Positions 1 to 9,022 of a stretch of 64,000 bases of DNA are shown here, piece after piece. Position numbers and translations under genes: made by a program. The stretch is from an uncultured Ilyobacter sp. (lineage in GTDB: Bacteria > Fusobacteriota > Fusobacteriia > Fusobacteriales > Fusobacteriaceae), in assembly GCF_963668085.1 (NCBI RefSeq), contig NZ_OY764059.1, positions 434,001-498,000 on the forward strand, given 5' to 3'. Below the pieces are notes generated by a model. It had not been told where the DNA came from and did no database searches. It saw only the letters and a program-made list of their open reading frames with translations. Within the stretch, counting starts at the first letter, position 1; each line of letters opens with the position of its first letter.

Positions 1-1004
1 AATCCCTTGTAGAGGGAACTGGTGGTGAGTTTATTGATGTAAGTGTAAATGGGCCATTTATGAAACCGGTGCTAGCAAGATACGGGATAATGGGAGACAA
101 TAAAACTGCAGTTATAGAAATGGCTTCAGCATCAGGGCTTCCTCTTATAACAAAAGAGATGAGAAATCCTAGAAAAACAACCACTTATGGAACGGGAGAA
201 TTAATAAAAGATGCCATAAAAAGAGGATGCAGAGAATTTCTGGTAGGTATAGGGGGAAGTGCCACTAATGATGCAGGAATCGGGATGCTTCAGGCTCTCG
301 GGTATAAGTTCTTGGATAAAGAGGGGGAAATTCTTGGATTTGGAGGAGAAATTCTTGAAAAAATAGTAGAAGTAGACACTTCTGAAGTTATGACCGAATT
401 AAAGGAATGTAGGTTCTTAGTTGCATGTGACGTGGACAACCCTTTATATGGACCGAACGGAGCGTCTCATGTTTATTCTAGACAAAAGGGCGCCGATGAA
501 GAAACAGTTTATTTTTTAGATTCGTGTCTCGAAAAGTTCGCTTCTTTTACAAAAGATAAACTGCAAAAAGATATTGGAGATCTTCCGGGAGCTGGTGCAG
601 CAGGAGGTCTTGGAGGAGGCTTTGTAGCTTTTCTCAATGCTGAATTAAAGCCGGGGATTGAAATTGTTTTGGAAAAGGTAAAGTTTGAAGATGCGGTAAA
701 AGGCGCTGACTTTGTAATCACTGGAGAAGGAAAAATAGATTTTCAGTCAATTATGGGAAAAGCACCTGTGGGAGTATCTAAGGTATGTAAAAGGATGGGA
801 ATTCCTGTAATAGCACTGGCAGGAGGTGTAGCGGATGATGCGGGCGCGACCCATGACCACGGTATAGAGGCGTTATTTTCCGTAGTCAATTATCCTATCT
901 CTCTAAAAGAGGCTATGGACCCAGAAAGAGCAAGAATTTTTGTAGAAAATAGTACAGAAGAAATTTTTAGACTGATAAATGTCTGTGAAAAAAAATTCAA
1001 ATAA
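1..1004 (+). CDS. Glycerate kinase (GarK/GlxK family), 5' end outside window
   Basis: Phosphorylates glycerate, normally to 2-phosphoglycerate in this family, feeding lower glycolysis. The frame is already open at base 3, and residues before the first in-window ATG (position 60) match the family (SLVEGTGGEFIDV), so the true start lies upstream. The family is about 375-380 residues long, so roughly 45-50 N-terminal residues are missing from view. Visible family motifs are AVIEMASASGLPL, the glycine-rich VGIGGSATNDAG, GAGAAGGLGGG and VITGEGKID. It ends 20 bases before a GntP permease that has a good ribosome binding site (GGGAGG), so the two look co-transcribed, and pyruvate kinase follows. Family assignment is firm; substrate is inferred from the family. 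Confidence 0.93.
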   Translation, partial: SLVEGTGGEFIDVSVNGPFMKPVLARYGIMGDNKTAVIEMASASGLPLITKEMRNPRKTTTYGTGELIKDAIKRGCREFLVGIGGSATNDAGIGMLQALGYKFLDKEGEILGFGGEILEKIVEVDTSEVMTELKECRFLVACDVDNPLYGPNGASHVYSRQKGADEETVYFLDSCLEKFASFTKDKLQKDIGDLPGAGAAGGLGGGFVAFLNAELKPGIEIVLEKVKFEDAVKGADFVITGEGKIDFQSIMGKAPVGVSKVCKRMGIPVIALAGGVADDAGATHDHGIEALFSVVNYPISLKEAMDPERARIFVENSTEEIFRLINVCEKKFK

Positions 1005-1024
1005 AAAACAGGGAGGAATAAAAA

Positions 1025-2275
1025 ATGGTAGTATCAGCATTAGGAGCAATAATAGGGTTGGCTTTAGCCATAGTATTGATAATAAGAAAGCATAATCCGG
1101 CTTATAGTCTTATATTAGGAGCGTTAATTGGTGGATTGGCAGGAGGAGCAAACCTTCCTGAGACAGTATCGTTGATGGTAGAAGGTGCAAAAGGGATAAC
1201 CCCTGCAGTACTTAGAATAATCACAGCAGGTATTTTGGCCGGAGTTCTTATAGAATCTGGAGCAGCAGGAAAAATAGCAGAAACTATTATAGAAAAACTC
1301 GGAGAGAAGAAAGCTCTACTTGCCCTAGCTCTTGCTACAATGATCCTTACTGGTGTAGGAGTATTTGTAGATGTAGCGGTAATAACCGTGTCTCCAATAG
1401 CACTAGCTATCGGTAAAAGACTAAATCTTTCTAAACTTTCGATCCTTTTAGCAATGATAGGTGGAGGAAAGTCCGGAAACATAATTTCTCCTAATCCAAA
1501 TACAATAGCAGCTTCACAAAATTTTGGAGTGGAATTGTCATCTCTTATGGGGGCAAACATAGTTCCTGCTATGTTTGGACTTATCATAACTTGCTTCTTG
1601 GCAAAGAGTTTAGTTGAAAAAGGTGAAAAAGTTTCTGAATCAGATGAACATGAGATTGAAAGAGAATTACCATCATTTTTTTCGGCGATAATTGGTCCGA
1701 TAGTGACAATAGTACTGTTAGCTCTAAGACCTTTAGCCGGTATTTCTGTTGATCCTTTGATTGCCCTTCCTATGGGAGGAATTGTAGGATGTATAGCAAT
1801 GGGTAAGCATGCTCATCTGAAAACATATATGCAGTATGGACTGTCTAAAATGACAGGAGTGGCAATTCTTCTAATGGGTACAGGAACTGTAGCAGGGATA
1901 ATTAAAAATTCGACTCTTAAAGACGTAACTTTAGGGCTTATAGAAAAGTCAGGACTTCCTGAATTTCTTCTTGCTCCCATATCTGGAGCATTGATGTCGG
2001 CAGCCACAGCATCTACGACAGCAGGAACAACGGTGGCATCTGCTACTTTTGGTGCAGCTATTACTGCAGCAGGGATAAAAGCTTTATACGGAGCCGCAAT
2101 GGTTCATGCAGGAGCTACAGTACTAGATCACCTACCACATGGTTCATTTTTCCATGCTACAGCAGGTTGTACCAGTACAAGATTAGAAGAAAGATTTAAA
2201 CTTTTACCCTATGAAACGGCTGTAGGATTTACACTTGCTTTGGCTTCAACAATTATATACGGAGTAATTCTTTAA
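1025..2275 (+). CDS. GntP-family permease (gluconate/glycerate-type symporter)
   Basis: Inner-membrane transporter of 416 residues with about a dozen hydrophobic segments and the GntP-like stretches GGGKSGNIISPNPNTIA and the Ala/Thr-rich SAATASTTAGTTVAS. GntP members are usually 430-450 residues, so this is a slightly short but complete member. ATG at 1025 follows GGGAGG at 1011-1016. Its position directly after glycerate kinase makes glycerate, or a closely related sugar acid, the most likely substrate. That is an inference from context; the family also carries gluconate and other hydroxy acids. Confidence 0.88.
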   Translation: MVVSALGAIIGLALAIVLIIRKHNPAYSLILGALIGGLAGGANLPETVSLMVEGAKGITPAVLRIITAGILAGVLIESGAAGKIAETIIEKLGEKKALLALALATMILTGVGVFVDVAVITVSPIALAIGKRLNLSKLSILLAMIGGGKSGNIISPNPNTIAASQNFGVELSSLMGANIVPAMFGLIITCFLAKSLVEKGEKVSESDEHEIERELPSFFSAIIGPIVTIVLLALRPLAGISVDPLIALPMGGIVGCIAMGKHAHLKTYMQYGLSKMTGVAILLMGTGTVAGIIKNSTLKDVTLGLIEKSGLPEFLLAPISGALMSAATASTTAGTTVASATFGAAITAAGIKALYGAAMVHAGATVLDHLPHGSFFHATAGCTSTRLEERFKLLPYETAVGFTLALASTIIYGVIL

Positions 2276-2371
2276 AATAATAATATAGTATCTAATTTTT
2301 TAAATTGAAAGCTCACATTTAAGCAGTTCAATTTATAGATAATGCGGGTGTTTACATAGGAGGAGCATTAA

Positions 2372-3784
2372 TTGAAGAAAACGAAAATAGTATGTACGAT
2401 AGGTCCTAAATCAGAAAGTAAAGAGATGCTTACAAATCTTGTTAATGCAGGTATGAACGTTATGAGACTTAATTTTTCCCATGGAAACTATGAAGAGCAT
2501 GGTGAAAGAATCAAGACTATGAGAGAAGTAAATCAAGAAACAGGAGCTAGAGTGGCTATTCTTTTAGACACTAAAGGGCCTGAGATCAGAACTATAAAGT
2601 TAGAAGACGGAAAAGACGTAACTCTTGAAGCAGGACAAGAATTTACAATTACAACTGATAAAAGTGTTGTAGGTAATAAAAACATTGTTGCAGTTACTTA
2701 TGAAGGAATCGCTAAAGACCTTAAAGAAGGGGATACAGTACTTGTAGATGACGGTCTTATAGAACTTACTGTAAAATCAGTATCAGACGAGGAAGTTAAG
2801 TGTCTTGTAAACAACACAGGAGAACTTGGAGAGAATAAAGGAATAAACCTTCCTGGAACATCTGTTCAACTTCCTGCTCTTTCTGAAAAAGATAAAGGCG
2901 ACCTTAAATTTGGTTGTGATCAAAAAGTGGATTTCGTAGCTGCATCTTTCATCAGAAAAGCAGATGACGTAAGAGAAGTGAGAAGAGTCCTAGATGAAAA
3001 TGGCGGAGAGGACATAAAAATAATCTCTAAAATAGAAAATCAAGAGGGTGTGGACAATTTTGACGAGATCTTAGAATTATCTGACGGAATAATGGTTGCC
3101 AGAGGAGATCTAGGGGTAGAAATTCCAGTGGAGGAAGTTCCATTTGCTCAGAAAATGATGATAGATAAGTGTAACGAGATCGGGAAAATGGTAATAACTG
3201 CAACTCAGATGCTAGATTCTATGATCAAAAACCCAAGACCTACAAGAGCAGAGGCTGGAGACGTAGCCAATGCAATAATCGACGGTACAGATGCAGTAAT
3301 GCTTTCTGGAGAAACAGCCAAAGGTAAATACCCTGTAGAAGCGGTAGAGATAATGGCGCAGATAGCTGAAAAAACAGACTCAATGATCCCTGCATATGAC
3401 ATGGACTTCGAAGGAGAGATAAGCATAACAGAGGCCGTAGCAAAGGGAACTGTAGACGCGGCAGAGGTACTAAATGCAAAACTTATAGCTGTAGGAACTC
3501 AGAGTGGAAGATCGGCAAGAGCCCTTAGAAAATATTTCCCGACTGCTCACATACTGGCTCTTACAAACAACTCAAAGGCTGCGAATCAGCTTGCTCTTTC
3601 AAGAGGAGTAGAGTCTTTTGTTGGGAAGAATGTAATGACTTTAGACGAATTCTATGCAGTAGTAGAAGAAGAGGCAGTAGCTAAAGGACTTGCAAAAAGT
3701 GGAGATATAATTGTAGCGACTTGTGGAGAAGAAGTATTCAAGGTGGGAACTACAAACTCATTTAAAGTTATAGTTGTAAAGTAA
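2372..3784 (+). CDS. pyk: Pyruvate kinase
   Basis: Converts phosphoenolpyruvate and ADP to pyruvate and ATP in the cytoplasm. At 470 residues it has the usual length. Motifs are [11 protein letters not shown] at the N-terminus, [26 protein letters not shown], the active-site region [12 protein letters not shown], and [12 protein letters not shown]. It starts with TTG at 2372, chosen because AGGAGG at 2358-2363 sits 8 bases upstream and the protein then begins [13 protein letters not shown] as expected. A strong hairpin terminator follows at 3811-3846. A 96-base gap separates it from the permease, so it may have its own promoter; an inverted repeat AAATTGAA/TTCAATTT (2302-2309/2327-2334) lies in that gap. 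Confidence 0.97.
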   Translation: MKKTKIVCTIGPKSESKEMLTNLVNAGMNVMRLNFSHGNYEEHGERIKTMREVNQETGARVAILLDTKGPEIRTIKLEDGKDVTLEAGQEFTITTDKSVVGNKNIVAVTYEGIAKDLKEGDTVLVDDGLIELTVKSVSDEEVKCLVNNTGELGENKGINLPGTSVQLPALSEKDKGDLKFGCDQKVDFVAASFIRKADDVREVRRVLDENGGEDIKIISKIENQEGVDNFDEILELSDGIMVARGDLGVEIPVEEVPFAQKMMIDKCNEIGKMVITATQMLDSMIKNPRPTRAEAGDVANAIIDGTDAVMLSGETAKGKYPVEAVEIMAQIAEKTDSMIPAYDMDFEGEISITEAVAKGTVDAAEVLNAKLIAVGTQSGRSARALRKYFPTAHILALTNNSKAANQLALSRGVESFVGKNVMTLDEFYAVVEEEAVAKGLAKSGDIIVATCGEEVFKVGTTNSFKVIVVK

Positions 3785-3810
3785 GAGGCGATAACATCTA
3801 TCAAAAAGTA

Positions 3811-3846
3811 AAAGCTAGGCAGATTTATATCGCCTAGCTTTTTTAG
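3811..3846. terminator. Bidirectional intrinsic terminator between pyk and the EamA gene
   Basis: AAAGCTAGGC (3811-3820) pairs with GCCTAGCTTT (3832-3841) around an 11-base loop, followed by a T run. The A-rich 5' side means it can also serve the convergent minus-strand gene. Confidence 0.9.
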
Positions 3847-3857
3847 TATTTATATAA

Positions 3858-4784
3858 TTATTTGGAAACATTTTTGCTTTTTAATGTGATTATGACCCCA
3901 GAGATGATCATGGCGGCAGCCAGTATCTTTTGAATTGTAATTTTTTCCCCTAAAATAAAATAAGCCATTATCATTGAAAAAAGTGGGATAAGATTTATAT
4001 ACAAAGATGTCTTTGAAGGTCCGATTCTCTTTACTGAAACTTGTTGGAGCATATAGGCTATAACAGAGGCAAAAGTCGCCATGTATAAAAGACTTCCCCA
4101 ACCTTTTATTGTAACTGACCCCATATAAGAAGCTGGGTTTTCGATTATTACAGCAGGGAGAAGAATCAAAACACAAAATAGAAAAACATAAGCTGTAAGC
4201 TTCATAGGGGGAATCCTGCTCAGGACATTTTTTAGAAGTATGAAATAACAGGAGAAAGACAATACCGCTATTAGCATATAAAGGTCTCCAATGTTAAAAT
4301 TCATATTCTTTAAGACTTCATATGAACCGTTAGTAACTATGACGGCAACCCCTATAAAGGATATGACTATACCAAAGGCGGCTTTTAGTGAAACCCTTTC
4401 CTTTAGAAAAATCGATGCTAGAACTGTTGTCATTATAGGGTTTGAAGCTGCAATAAGAGATGTATTTACACTAGATGTGTATTTTAGTGCAGTGAAAAAA
4501 AACAGGTGATAACCTACCATTCCGAGAAGAGACAGTACTATTACATGAGGTATCTCTGATTTGGATATTTTTAGATTTTCCCCTCTGAAATGCATGATCA
4601 AGAAAAGAATGACACTTGCAATTAAAAATCTGAAAAATGTTAGGGAGAAAACAGGGAACTCCATTATGGAAAATTTCCCGGCAATAAAGGCTCCAGAAAA
4701 AAATATAGAGGATATCACCATTATATTTTTATCTAAAATTGATTTTATTGATCCTATGCATGTGCTGTTATTATTTTCTTTCAT
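3858..4784 (-). CDS. EamA/DMT-family transporter
   Basis: Drug/metabolite-transporter superfamily protein of 308 residues with ten predicted membrane segments in two EamA repeats (about residues 20-150 and 165-300). Typical landmarks are AGKFSIMEFPVFSLTFFR in helices 1-2 and SLIAASNPIMTTVLA near the end of the first repeat. ATG at 4784 is preceded on the minus strand by AGGAGG (complement of CCTCCT near 4794-4799). It is convergent with pyk and shares its terminator. Substrate cannot be told from sequence; amino-acid or metabolite export is common in the family. Confidence 0.88.
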   Translation of the reverse strand: MKENNNSTCIGSIKSILDKNIMVISSIFFSGAFIAGKFSIMEFPVFSLTFFRFLIASVILFLIMHFRGENLKISKSEIPHVIVLSLLGMVGYHLFFFTALKYTSSVNTSLIAASNPIMTTVLASIFLKERVSLKAAFGIVISFIGVAVIVTNGSYEVLKNMNFNIGDLYMLIAVLSFSCYFILLKNVLSRIPPMKLTAYVFLFCVLILLPAVIIENPASYMGSVTIKGWGSLLYMATFASVIAYMLQQVSVKRIGPSKTSLYINLIPLFSMIMAYFILGEKITIQKILAAAMIISGVIITLKSKNVSK

Positions 4785-5049
4785 AAATGGTGCCTCCTGA
4801 GAATTAAAAAATTATTTTGTTCTTATTTATGTGGCAAAAAGCCTATAAAGTAATTAAAATATGACATAATATTCTACAACACTTGATAGAGAAATGTCCA
4901 TATGAAATTAAAAAGTGAAATCTAGCTATTAAAGAAAATTCACTTTCTAGGAAGCAAGTTCTTAATAAATCTAACTTTTTTATAATGTTATTTTTTTAAC
5001 AAACTTTAGTTAATTAGATAAATATATAAAAATTTGATTAAATTGAAAT
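4785..5049. other. Non-coding A+T-rich spacer
   Basis: No convincing gene or conserved site was seen here. It should contain the promoter of the minus-strand EamA gene. Beyond it come an inverted repeat and a family A repeat. Confidence 0.5.
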
Positions 5050-5090
5050 AAACTATCTTATATTATAGTATTATAAATATAGGATAGTTT
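5050..5090. repeat. 15-bp inverted repeat (hairpin or operator)
   Basis: AAACTATCTTATATT (5050-5064) faces AATATAGGATAGTTT (5076-5090). This gives a 15-bp stem with one G-T pair and an 11-base loop. No T run follows directly. It could be an operator, an end of a mobile sequence or a weak terminator; the sequence does not decide. Confidence 0.6.
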
Positions 5091-5164
5091 ACTGTGTTGA
5101 TAAAAAAAGAGTTTCTTGTCTGTTTTGGTTTTTTAATTCAAGTTGATTTTTTATTTTATGTTAA

Positions 5165-5745
5165 AGTATTGAATTTATAGGGATTCGTTACTTTTCTCTT
5201 GAAAGAAAATAACCAAAAGTTCAAGAATTTTCAAATGTCTAGGAAGTAGATATTTCTCTTATCGCCTTTGTAAGCTACAGTCCTCGGTTCCCTGTGGAAC
5301 TTATTCTGTAGGACGGCTGAGTGCAGGTTCTTTCCTGTATAAGCCCTGCAACTTGAAAATTCAAAAAATATAAAACCGTATGATCTCTCTATAAGAAATA
5401 AGCGCAAAGGTTTATCAAAGTTCACTCACTCAAAAAGGGTTTTTAAGTTTTTGGCCATTGATAAAATAAGCGTTAAGAATAACCGCAGTGAAATCCTTAG
5501 AAAAAATCGACTGTCTGAGCGCAGCGAGTGACCAGAAAATAACGAGTTACACGAGTATATTTTTTGGTTCTCAGAAACTCGTTTTCTGAGTTTCCTTATT
5601 GCTGGTGGATTTTCAAGGTTGTTTAGCTTATTTTTCACAGGCCTTGATTTTTGGTTATGCCCTGACCAGAGGGAGGAAATGCCCTTGGGGTGCTTTTCAT
5701 CAAGGAAAAGTAACGGAACTTTGGATAAAGTCATTAATTTATAGG
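5165..5745. repeat. Long intergenic repeat, family A, copy 1
   Basis: Non-coding element with inverted ends. The left end (about 5165-5225: GGATTCGTTACTTTTCTC, then CCAAAAGTTCAAG) is the reverse complement of the right end of the second copy at 8735-9022. The right part (about 5445-5735) is closely similar to that copy in the same orientation. Conserved interior hairpins include CCAGAAAAT with a facing ATTTTTTGG, and CTCAGAAA with TTTTCTGAG. The long minus-strand frames inside (5426-5734, 5231-5425) are by-products of the repeat and are not called as genes. Confidence 0.75.
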
Positions 5746-5819
5746 TAAAAATTTAAAGTAGAAACTTAATTTTTTTGATAAATTTAATTTTAAAATTCAT
5801 GCAGAGGAGGTGCCTGTCT

Positions 5820-6743
5820 TTGGAAAAAGAGTTGATCCTTGAAAATATAAAAGAGGGGCTGATAGCCTTGAACTCAAATGATGAAATAGAGTATATGAAT
5901 AAAAGCGCCCTTTATATATTGAGGGACAATGACAGGGAAAAAGTCGGCAGGGCCCTTATAAACTTTGCAAAAAAAAGAGTTCCATATTACAACAGGGAGT
6001 TTATACTGTGTAATAAAAGAATATTTATAAATCTCGTCCCCGTAATAAAAGAAGATCACTATATGGGATCTGTAATAACTTTTGTGGATCAAAATGAGAT
6101 GAACAGTGTAGCTAGGGAGATAACAGGAATAGACCAGGTGATAAACAGTCTGAGAGCCAGTGTCCATGAGTTTAAGAATAAACTTCATGTGGTCATGGGG
6201 TTTATTCAGATGAAGGAATATAAAGAGGCAAAAGACTATATAATGAAGCTTCAGCAAGAGGAAAACAAGAATTTTTCACTGGTAAGTTCGGTAGAGGATC
6301 ATTATATAAATGCCGTCTTACTATCTAAGGGAAGTATAGCCAGAGAAAATAGGATAGATTTCAAGATTGAAAATGCCTCGAATCTATTTGAAAAACACGG
6401 GGCAATATCAAGTGATGATCTCGTTGTAATAGTGGGAAACCTTGTAGACAATGCATTTGAGGCCTGTATGATATTTGGGGAGTCTGAAAACCAGGTGAAA
6501 ATACTCCTTGATGAAGATGAGTCTAGGATCCGTATAGAGGTCTTTGATAACGGAATAGAGATTTCTGATGATATGAAAAAAAGTATATTTAAAAGGGGAA
6601 TAACGACAAAGGGTAAAGGAAGAGGTTCAGGTCTTAGTCTTGTAAAGGACAAGGTTGGGTTATATAATGGATTTGTAGAGGTTATAGAGGAAAATAGTGG
6701 AAAAAGATTTGTAGTAGAGCTGTCAAAGGAAGGTGAGATGTGA
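5820..6743 (+). CDS. CitA/DcuS-type sensor histidine kinase lacking a membrane sensor domain
   Basis: 307-residue kinase. A PAS-like domain spans about residues 1-95, followed by the CitA/DcuS-type phosphoacceptor box SVHEFKNKLHVVMGF, then the HATPase domain with N box GNLVDNAFEA, G1 box VFDNGIEI and G2 box GRGSGLSLVKDKVG. TTG at 5820 is chosen over an upstream ATG at 5775 because AGGAGG at 5805-5810 lies 9 bases before it. Typical CitA/DcuS kinases are about 530 residues with two membrane helices and an extracytoplasmic Cache/PAS domain; all of that is absent, so signal input must be cytoplasmic or through a partner. It overlaps its response regulator by 4 bases. Confidence 0.9.
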   Translation: MEKELILENIKEGLIALNSNDEIEYMNKSALYILRDNDREKVGRALINFAKKRVPYYNREFILCNKRIFINLVPVIKEDHYMGSVITFVDQNEMNSVAREITGIDQVINSLRASVHEFKNKLHVVMGFIQMKEYKEAKDYIMKLQQEENKNFSLVSSVEDHYINAVLLSKGSIARENRIDFKIENASNLFEKHGAISSDDLVVIVGNLVDNAFEACMIFGESENQVKILLDEDESRIRIEVFDNGIEISDDMKKSIFKRGITTKGKGRGSGLSLVKDKVGLYNGFVEVIEENSGKRFVVELSKEGEM

Positions 6744-7411
6744 AAAAAGTTCTGATAGTTGAAGATGACCCCATGGTAGCTATGATAAATAAAAAATATG
6801 TAGATTCATTTGAAGGGTTTACTGTAACTGACTGTGTCAGTAAAAGAAAGGATTTTTTTGACATCCTATCTACCAGAGAGATAGACCTTATAATAATGGA
6901 TGTGTATATGCCGGGTAAAAGCGGGCTAGAACTCCTAAAAGAAATGAGGGAGCTAGGATATACGACAGATGTGGTAATGGTAACGGCAGCAAACAGTGTG
7001 AAAGAGGTAAAAAAAGCCTTTGCCTACGGGGTTGTGGATTACCTTATAAAACCCTTTGAATTTGAGAGGCTGAAAGAGGCCCTTGAAAAGTATGAGGCGA
7101 GGTCGGTGGTTTTTTCCGAGAGAGAAAATTTTCAGCAAAATGAGATAGATAAACTTTATACCAGTGAGAGTATAGAGGAGGAACTTCCTAAGGGGATACA
7201 AAGTAGAACCTTAAATAAAATAATGAGCCTTATGGAAAATGAGGAATACGAAAAGGTTTGGACAATAAAGGAGCTTTCTGAAAGGCTTATGATAAGTGGA
7301 GTTACCATAAAAAAATATCTAGATTTCCTTGAAAAAAATGAAAAAATAAGGGCTACCTTGTTTCACGGACAAAGGGGCAGGCCTGAATACAGATATAGGT
7401 TTATGGGGTAG
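6740..7411 (+). CDS. CitB/DcuR-type response regulator
   Basis: 223 residues. The receiver domain (about residues 1-120) has the acidic pair D9/D10, phospho-acceptor D54 in LIIMDVYMPGKSG, and the conserved Lys in YLIKPFEF. The C-terminal half (about 165-223) carries a DNA-binding helix-turn-helix with WTIKELSERLMISGVTIKKY. This is the layout of regulators that control citrate or C4-dicarboxylate metabolism in other bacteria. The GTG start overlaps the kinase stop (GTGA), indicating translational coupling. Target genes are not evident; the reductase 65 bases downstream is one candidate. Confidence 0.92.
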   Translation: MKKVLIVEDDPMVAMINKKYVDSFEGFTVTDCVSKRKDFFDILSTREIDLIIMDVYMPGKSGLELLKEMRELGYTTDVVMVTAANSVKEVKKAFAYGVVDYLIKPFEFERLKEALEKYEARSVVFSERENFQQNEIDKLYTSESIEEELPKGIQSRTLNKIMSLMENEEYEKVWTIKELSERLMISGVTIKKYLDFLEKNEKIRATLFHGQRGRPEYRYRFMG

Positions 7412-7476
7412 AGGATACCAAAGGTCAATGAGGAGTATAGAGGTGTTGTAACACTATGGATATAGGAGGTAAAAAA

Positions 7477-8469
7477 ATGCAAAAGTTCAGAGCAGTAAGG
7501 ATATTTGAAGAAGATGGTAAATTTATAAAAAAGATAGTTGAGAGGGATATATCAGATCTTCCAGAGGGGGAAGTGCTGATAAAGGTAAAATACTCATCAT
7601 TAAACTACAAAGATGCTCTTTCGTGCATTGGGAATAAGGGTATAACTAGAAAATTCCCACATACCCCAGGAATAGACGCAGCTGGGATAGTTGTAGAATC
7701 TAAATCTGAGGAATTTAAAGAAGGAGACGAGGTCTTGGCAATAGGCTATGATCTGGGAATGAATACAGATGGAGGTTTCGGAGAATATATAAGAGTTCCT
7801 GCTGACTGGGTTGTAAAAAGAGCAGAAAAATTAAGTTTAAAGGAAGCTATGATATACGGAACTGCAGGTTATACAGCAGGGCAGTCAGTGTACGAACTTG
7901 TCACTTCTGGAGTTAAACCTGAAGATGGAGAGATACTGATAAGTGGTGCTACAGGAGGTGTAGGAAGCCATTCAGTGAGATTTCTGTCAAAACTGGGATA
8001 TGATGTAGTGGCCGTTGTGAACGGTGAAGCTGAGGAAAAAGCAGCCCTTGCCATGGGAGCTAAGAGAGTCATATCAAGGGAAGAGGCCTTAGATGACAGT
8101 GGAAAACCTCTGCTTAGTCAAAAATGGGCAGGAGCAATAGACACTGTGGGAGGTGTTACACTTTCTACTATGGTGAGATCGATAAAATTCGGTGGGACTG
8201 TGACCACCTGCGGAAATGTCACAGGAGCCGAGATGCCTGGGATAACTGTATTTCCATTTATCTTGAGGGCTGTAAAACTTATTGGTATAGCTTCTGCTTA
8301 CTCATCTAAAGAGAGAAGGAGAATAGTGTGGGAAAAACTGGCAGATGAATGGAAAAGTGATAAACTTCAGATGGGAATAAAAGAGGTCGGCATCGACGGA
8401 ATACTTAAAGAGGTTGATAACATGCTTGATGCAAAACTTGTGGGAAGAGTAATATTAGCACATGAATAA
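7477..8469 (+). CDS. YhdH/YhfP-family quinone oxidoreductase (AcuI-like acryloyl-CoA reductase)
   Basis: Zinc-independent medium-chain dehydrogenase/reductase of 330 residues. It shows SSLNYKDALSCIGNKG and PHTPGIDAAG in the catalytic domain, and the NADPH-binding motif SGATGGVGSHSVRFLSKLG. These match the YhdH/AcuI subgroup, whose characterised members reduce acryloyl-CoA with NADPH. ATG at 7477 is preferred over 7456 because AGGAGGT (7464-7470) lies between them. It follows the two-component pair by 65 bases and ends in a strong terminator. The exact substrate here is inferred from the family only. Confidence 0.88.
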   Translation: MQKFRAVRIFEEDGKFIKKIVERDISDLPEGEVLIKVKYSSLNYKDALSCIGNKGITRKFPHTPGIDAAGIVVESKSEEFKEGDEVLAIGYDLGMNTDGGFGEYIRVPADWVVKRAEKLSLKEAMIYGTAGYTAGQSVYELVTSGVKPEDGEILISGATGGVGSHSVRFLSKLGYDVVAVVNGEAEEKAALAMGAKRVISREEALDDSGKPLLSQKWAGAIDTVGGVTLSTMVRSIKFGGTVTTCGNVTGAEMPGITVFPFILRAVKLIGIASAYSSKERRRIVWEKLADEWKSDKLQMGIKEVGIDGILKEVDNMLDAKLVGRVILAHE

Positions 8470-8472
8470 TAA

Positions 8473-8514
8473 AAAGGTCCTTATGAAATATTATTTTCAT
8501 AGGGGCCTTTTTTT
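8473..8514 (+). terminator. Intrinsic terminator after the AcuI-like gene
   Basis: AAAGGTCCTTATGAAA pairs with TTTCATAGGGGCCTTT through G-T wobbles, giving a 16-bp stem with a short loop, followed by a run of T. Confidence 0.9.
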
Positions 8515-8547
8515 AGTAAATTACTGAATTTACAAGAATATTAGAAT

Positions 8548-8700
8548 CAAGGAATTTTGTCACGAATGAAAATCAATGAAAAGCAAAAAAAATTAACACG
8601 AATAAGGACAAAAGATTTTGGCCACAGAGCATCATAAAAGTGTATGTTGCGCAGAGAAAAAGAGAGAGTTTCACAGAGTTAAGACGAAAACTAGATACGA
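8548..8700. repeat. Dispersed short-motif repeat (family B)
   Basis: Non-coding stretch built from CACGAAT-type and CACAGAG-type motifs, including TTAACACGAATAAGG, GGCCACAGAG and AGTTTCACAGAG. The same arrangement recurs at 32640, 34862, 38751, 40274, 40736, 42040, 57056, 57868 and 59640. The open frame over it is not a gene. Confidence 0.75.
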
Positions 8701-8734
8701 GTTCTTTTGCGAGAGGTTTTCGATCTTTTTTCTT

Positions 8735-9022
8735 CTGCCATTGACAAAATCAGCGTTAAGAATAACCGCAGTGAAATCCTTAGAAAAAATCGACTGTTTG
8801 AGCGTAGCGAGTGACCAGAAAATAACGAGTTGTGCGAGTATATTTTCTGGTTCTCAGAAACTTGTTTTCTGAGTTTCATTATTGCTATTGGATTTTCAAG
8901 GCTATTTAGCTGATTTTTCACAGGCTTGAACTTTTGGTTATGCCCTGACCGAAGGGAGAAAATGCCCTTGGGGTGCTTTTCTTTCAAGAGAAAAGTAACG
9001 AATCCCGATAAATTCAATAGTC
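8735..9022. repeat. Long intergenic repeat, family A, copy 2
   Basis: Closely similar to 5445-5735 in the same orientation. Inverted arms CCAGAAAAT (8815-8823) and ATTTTCTGG (8842-8850) are followed by CTCAGAAA (8853-8860) and TTTTCTGAG (8865-8873), so a transcript would fold into two adjacent hairpins. The right end, GAAAAGTAACGAATCCCG, abuts the stop codon of the minus-strand EAL gene. Confidence 0.8.

Noticed and set aside
5231..5425. 64-residue minus-strand frame
   Set aside because: Falls in the interior of the family A repeat with no start signal; treated as repeat-derived.
5426..5734. 102-residue minus-strand open frame, similar to another at 8691-9017
   Set aside because: Both lie inside the two copies of the family A repeat; similarity is at DNA level with hairpins, there is no ribosome binding site, and no exported or domain signature.
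8618..8872. 84-residue plus-strand frame
   Set aside because: Translates family B and family A repeat sequence; no ribosome binding site.
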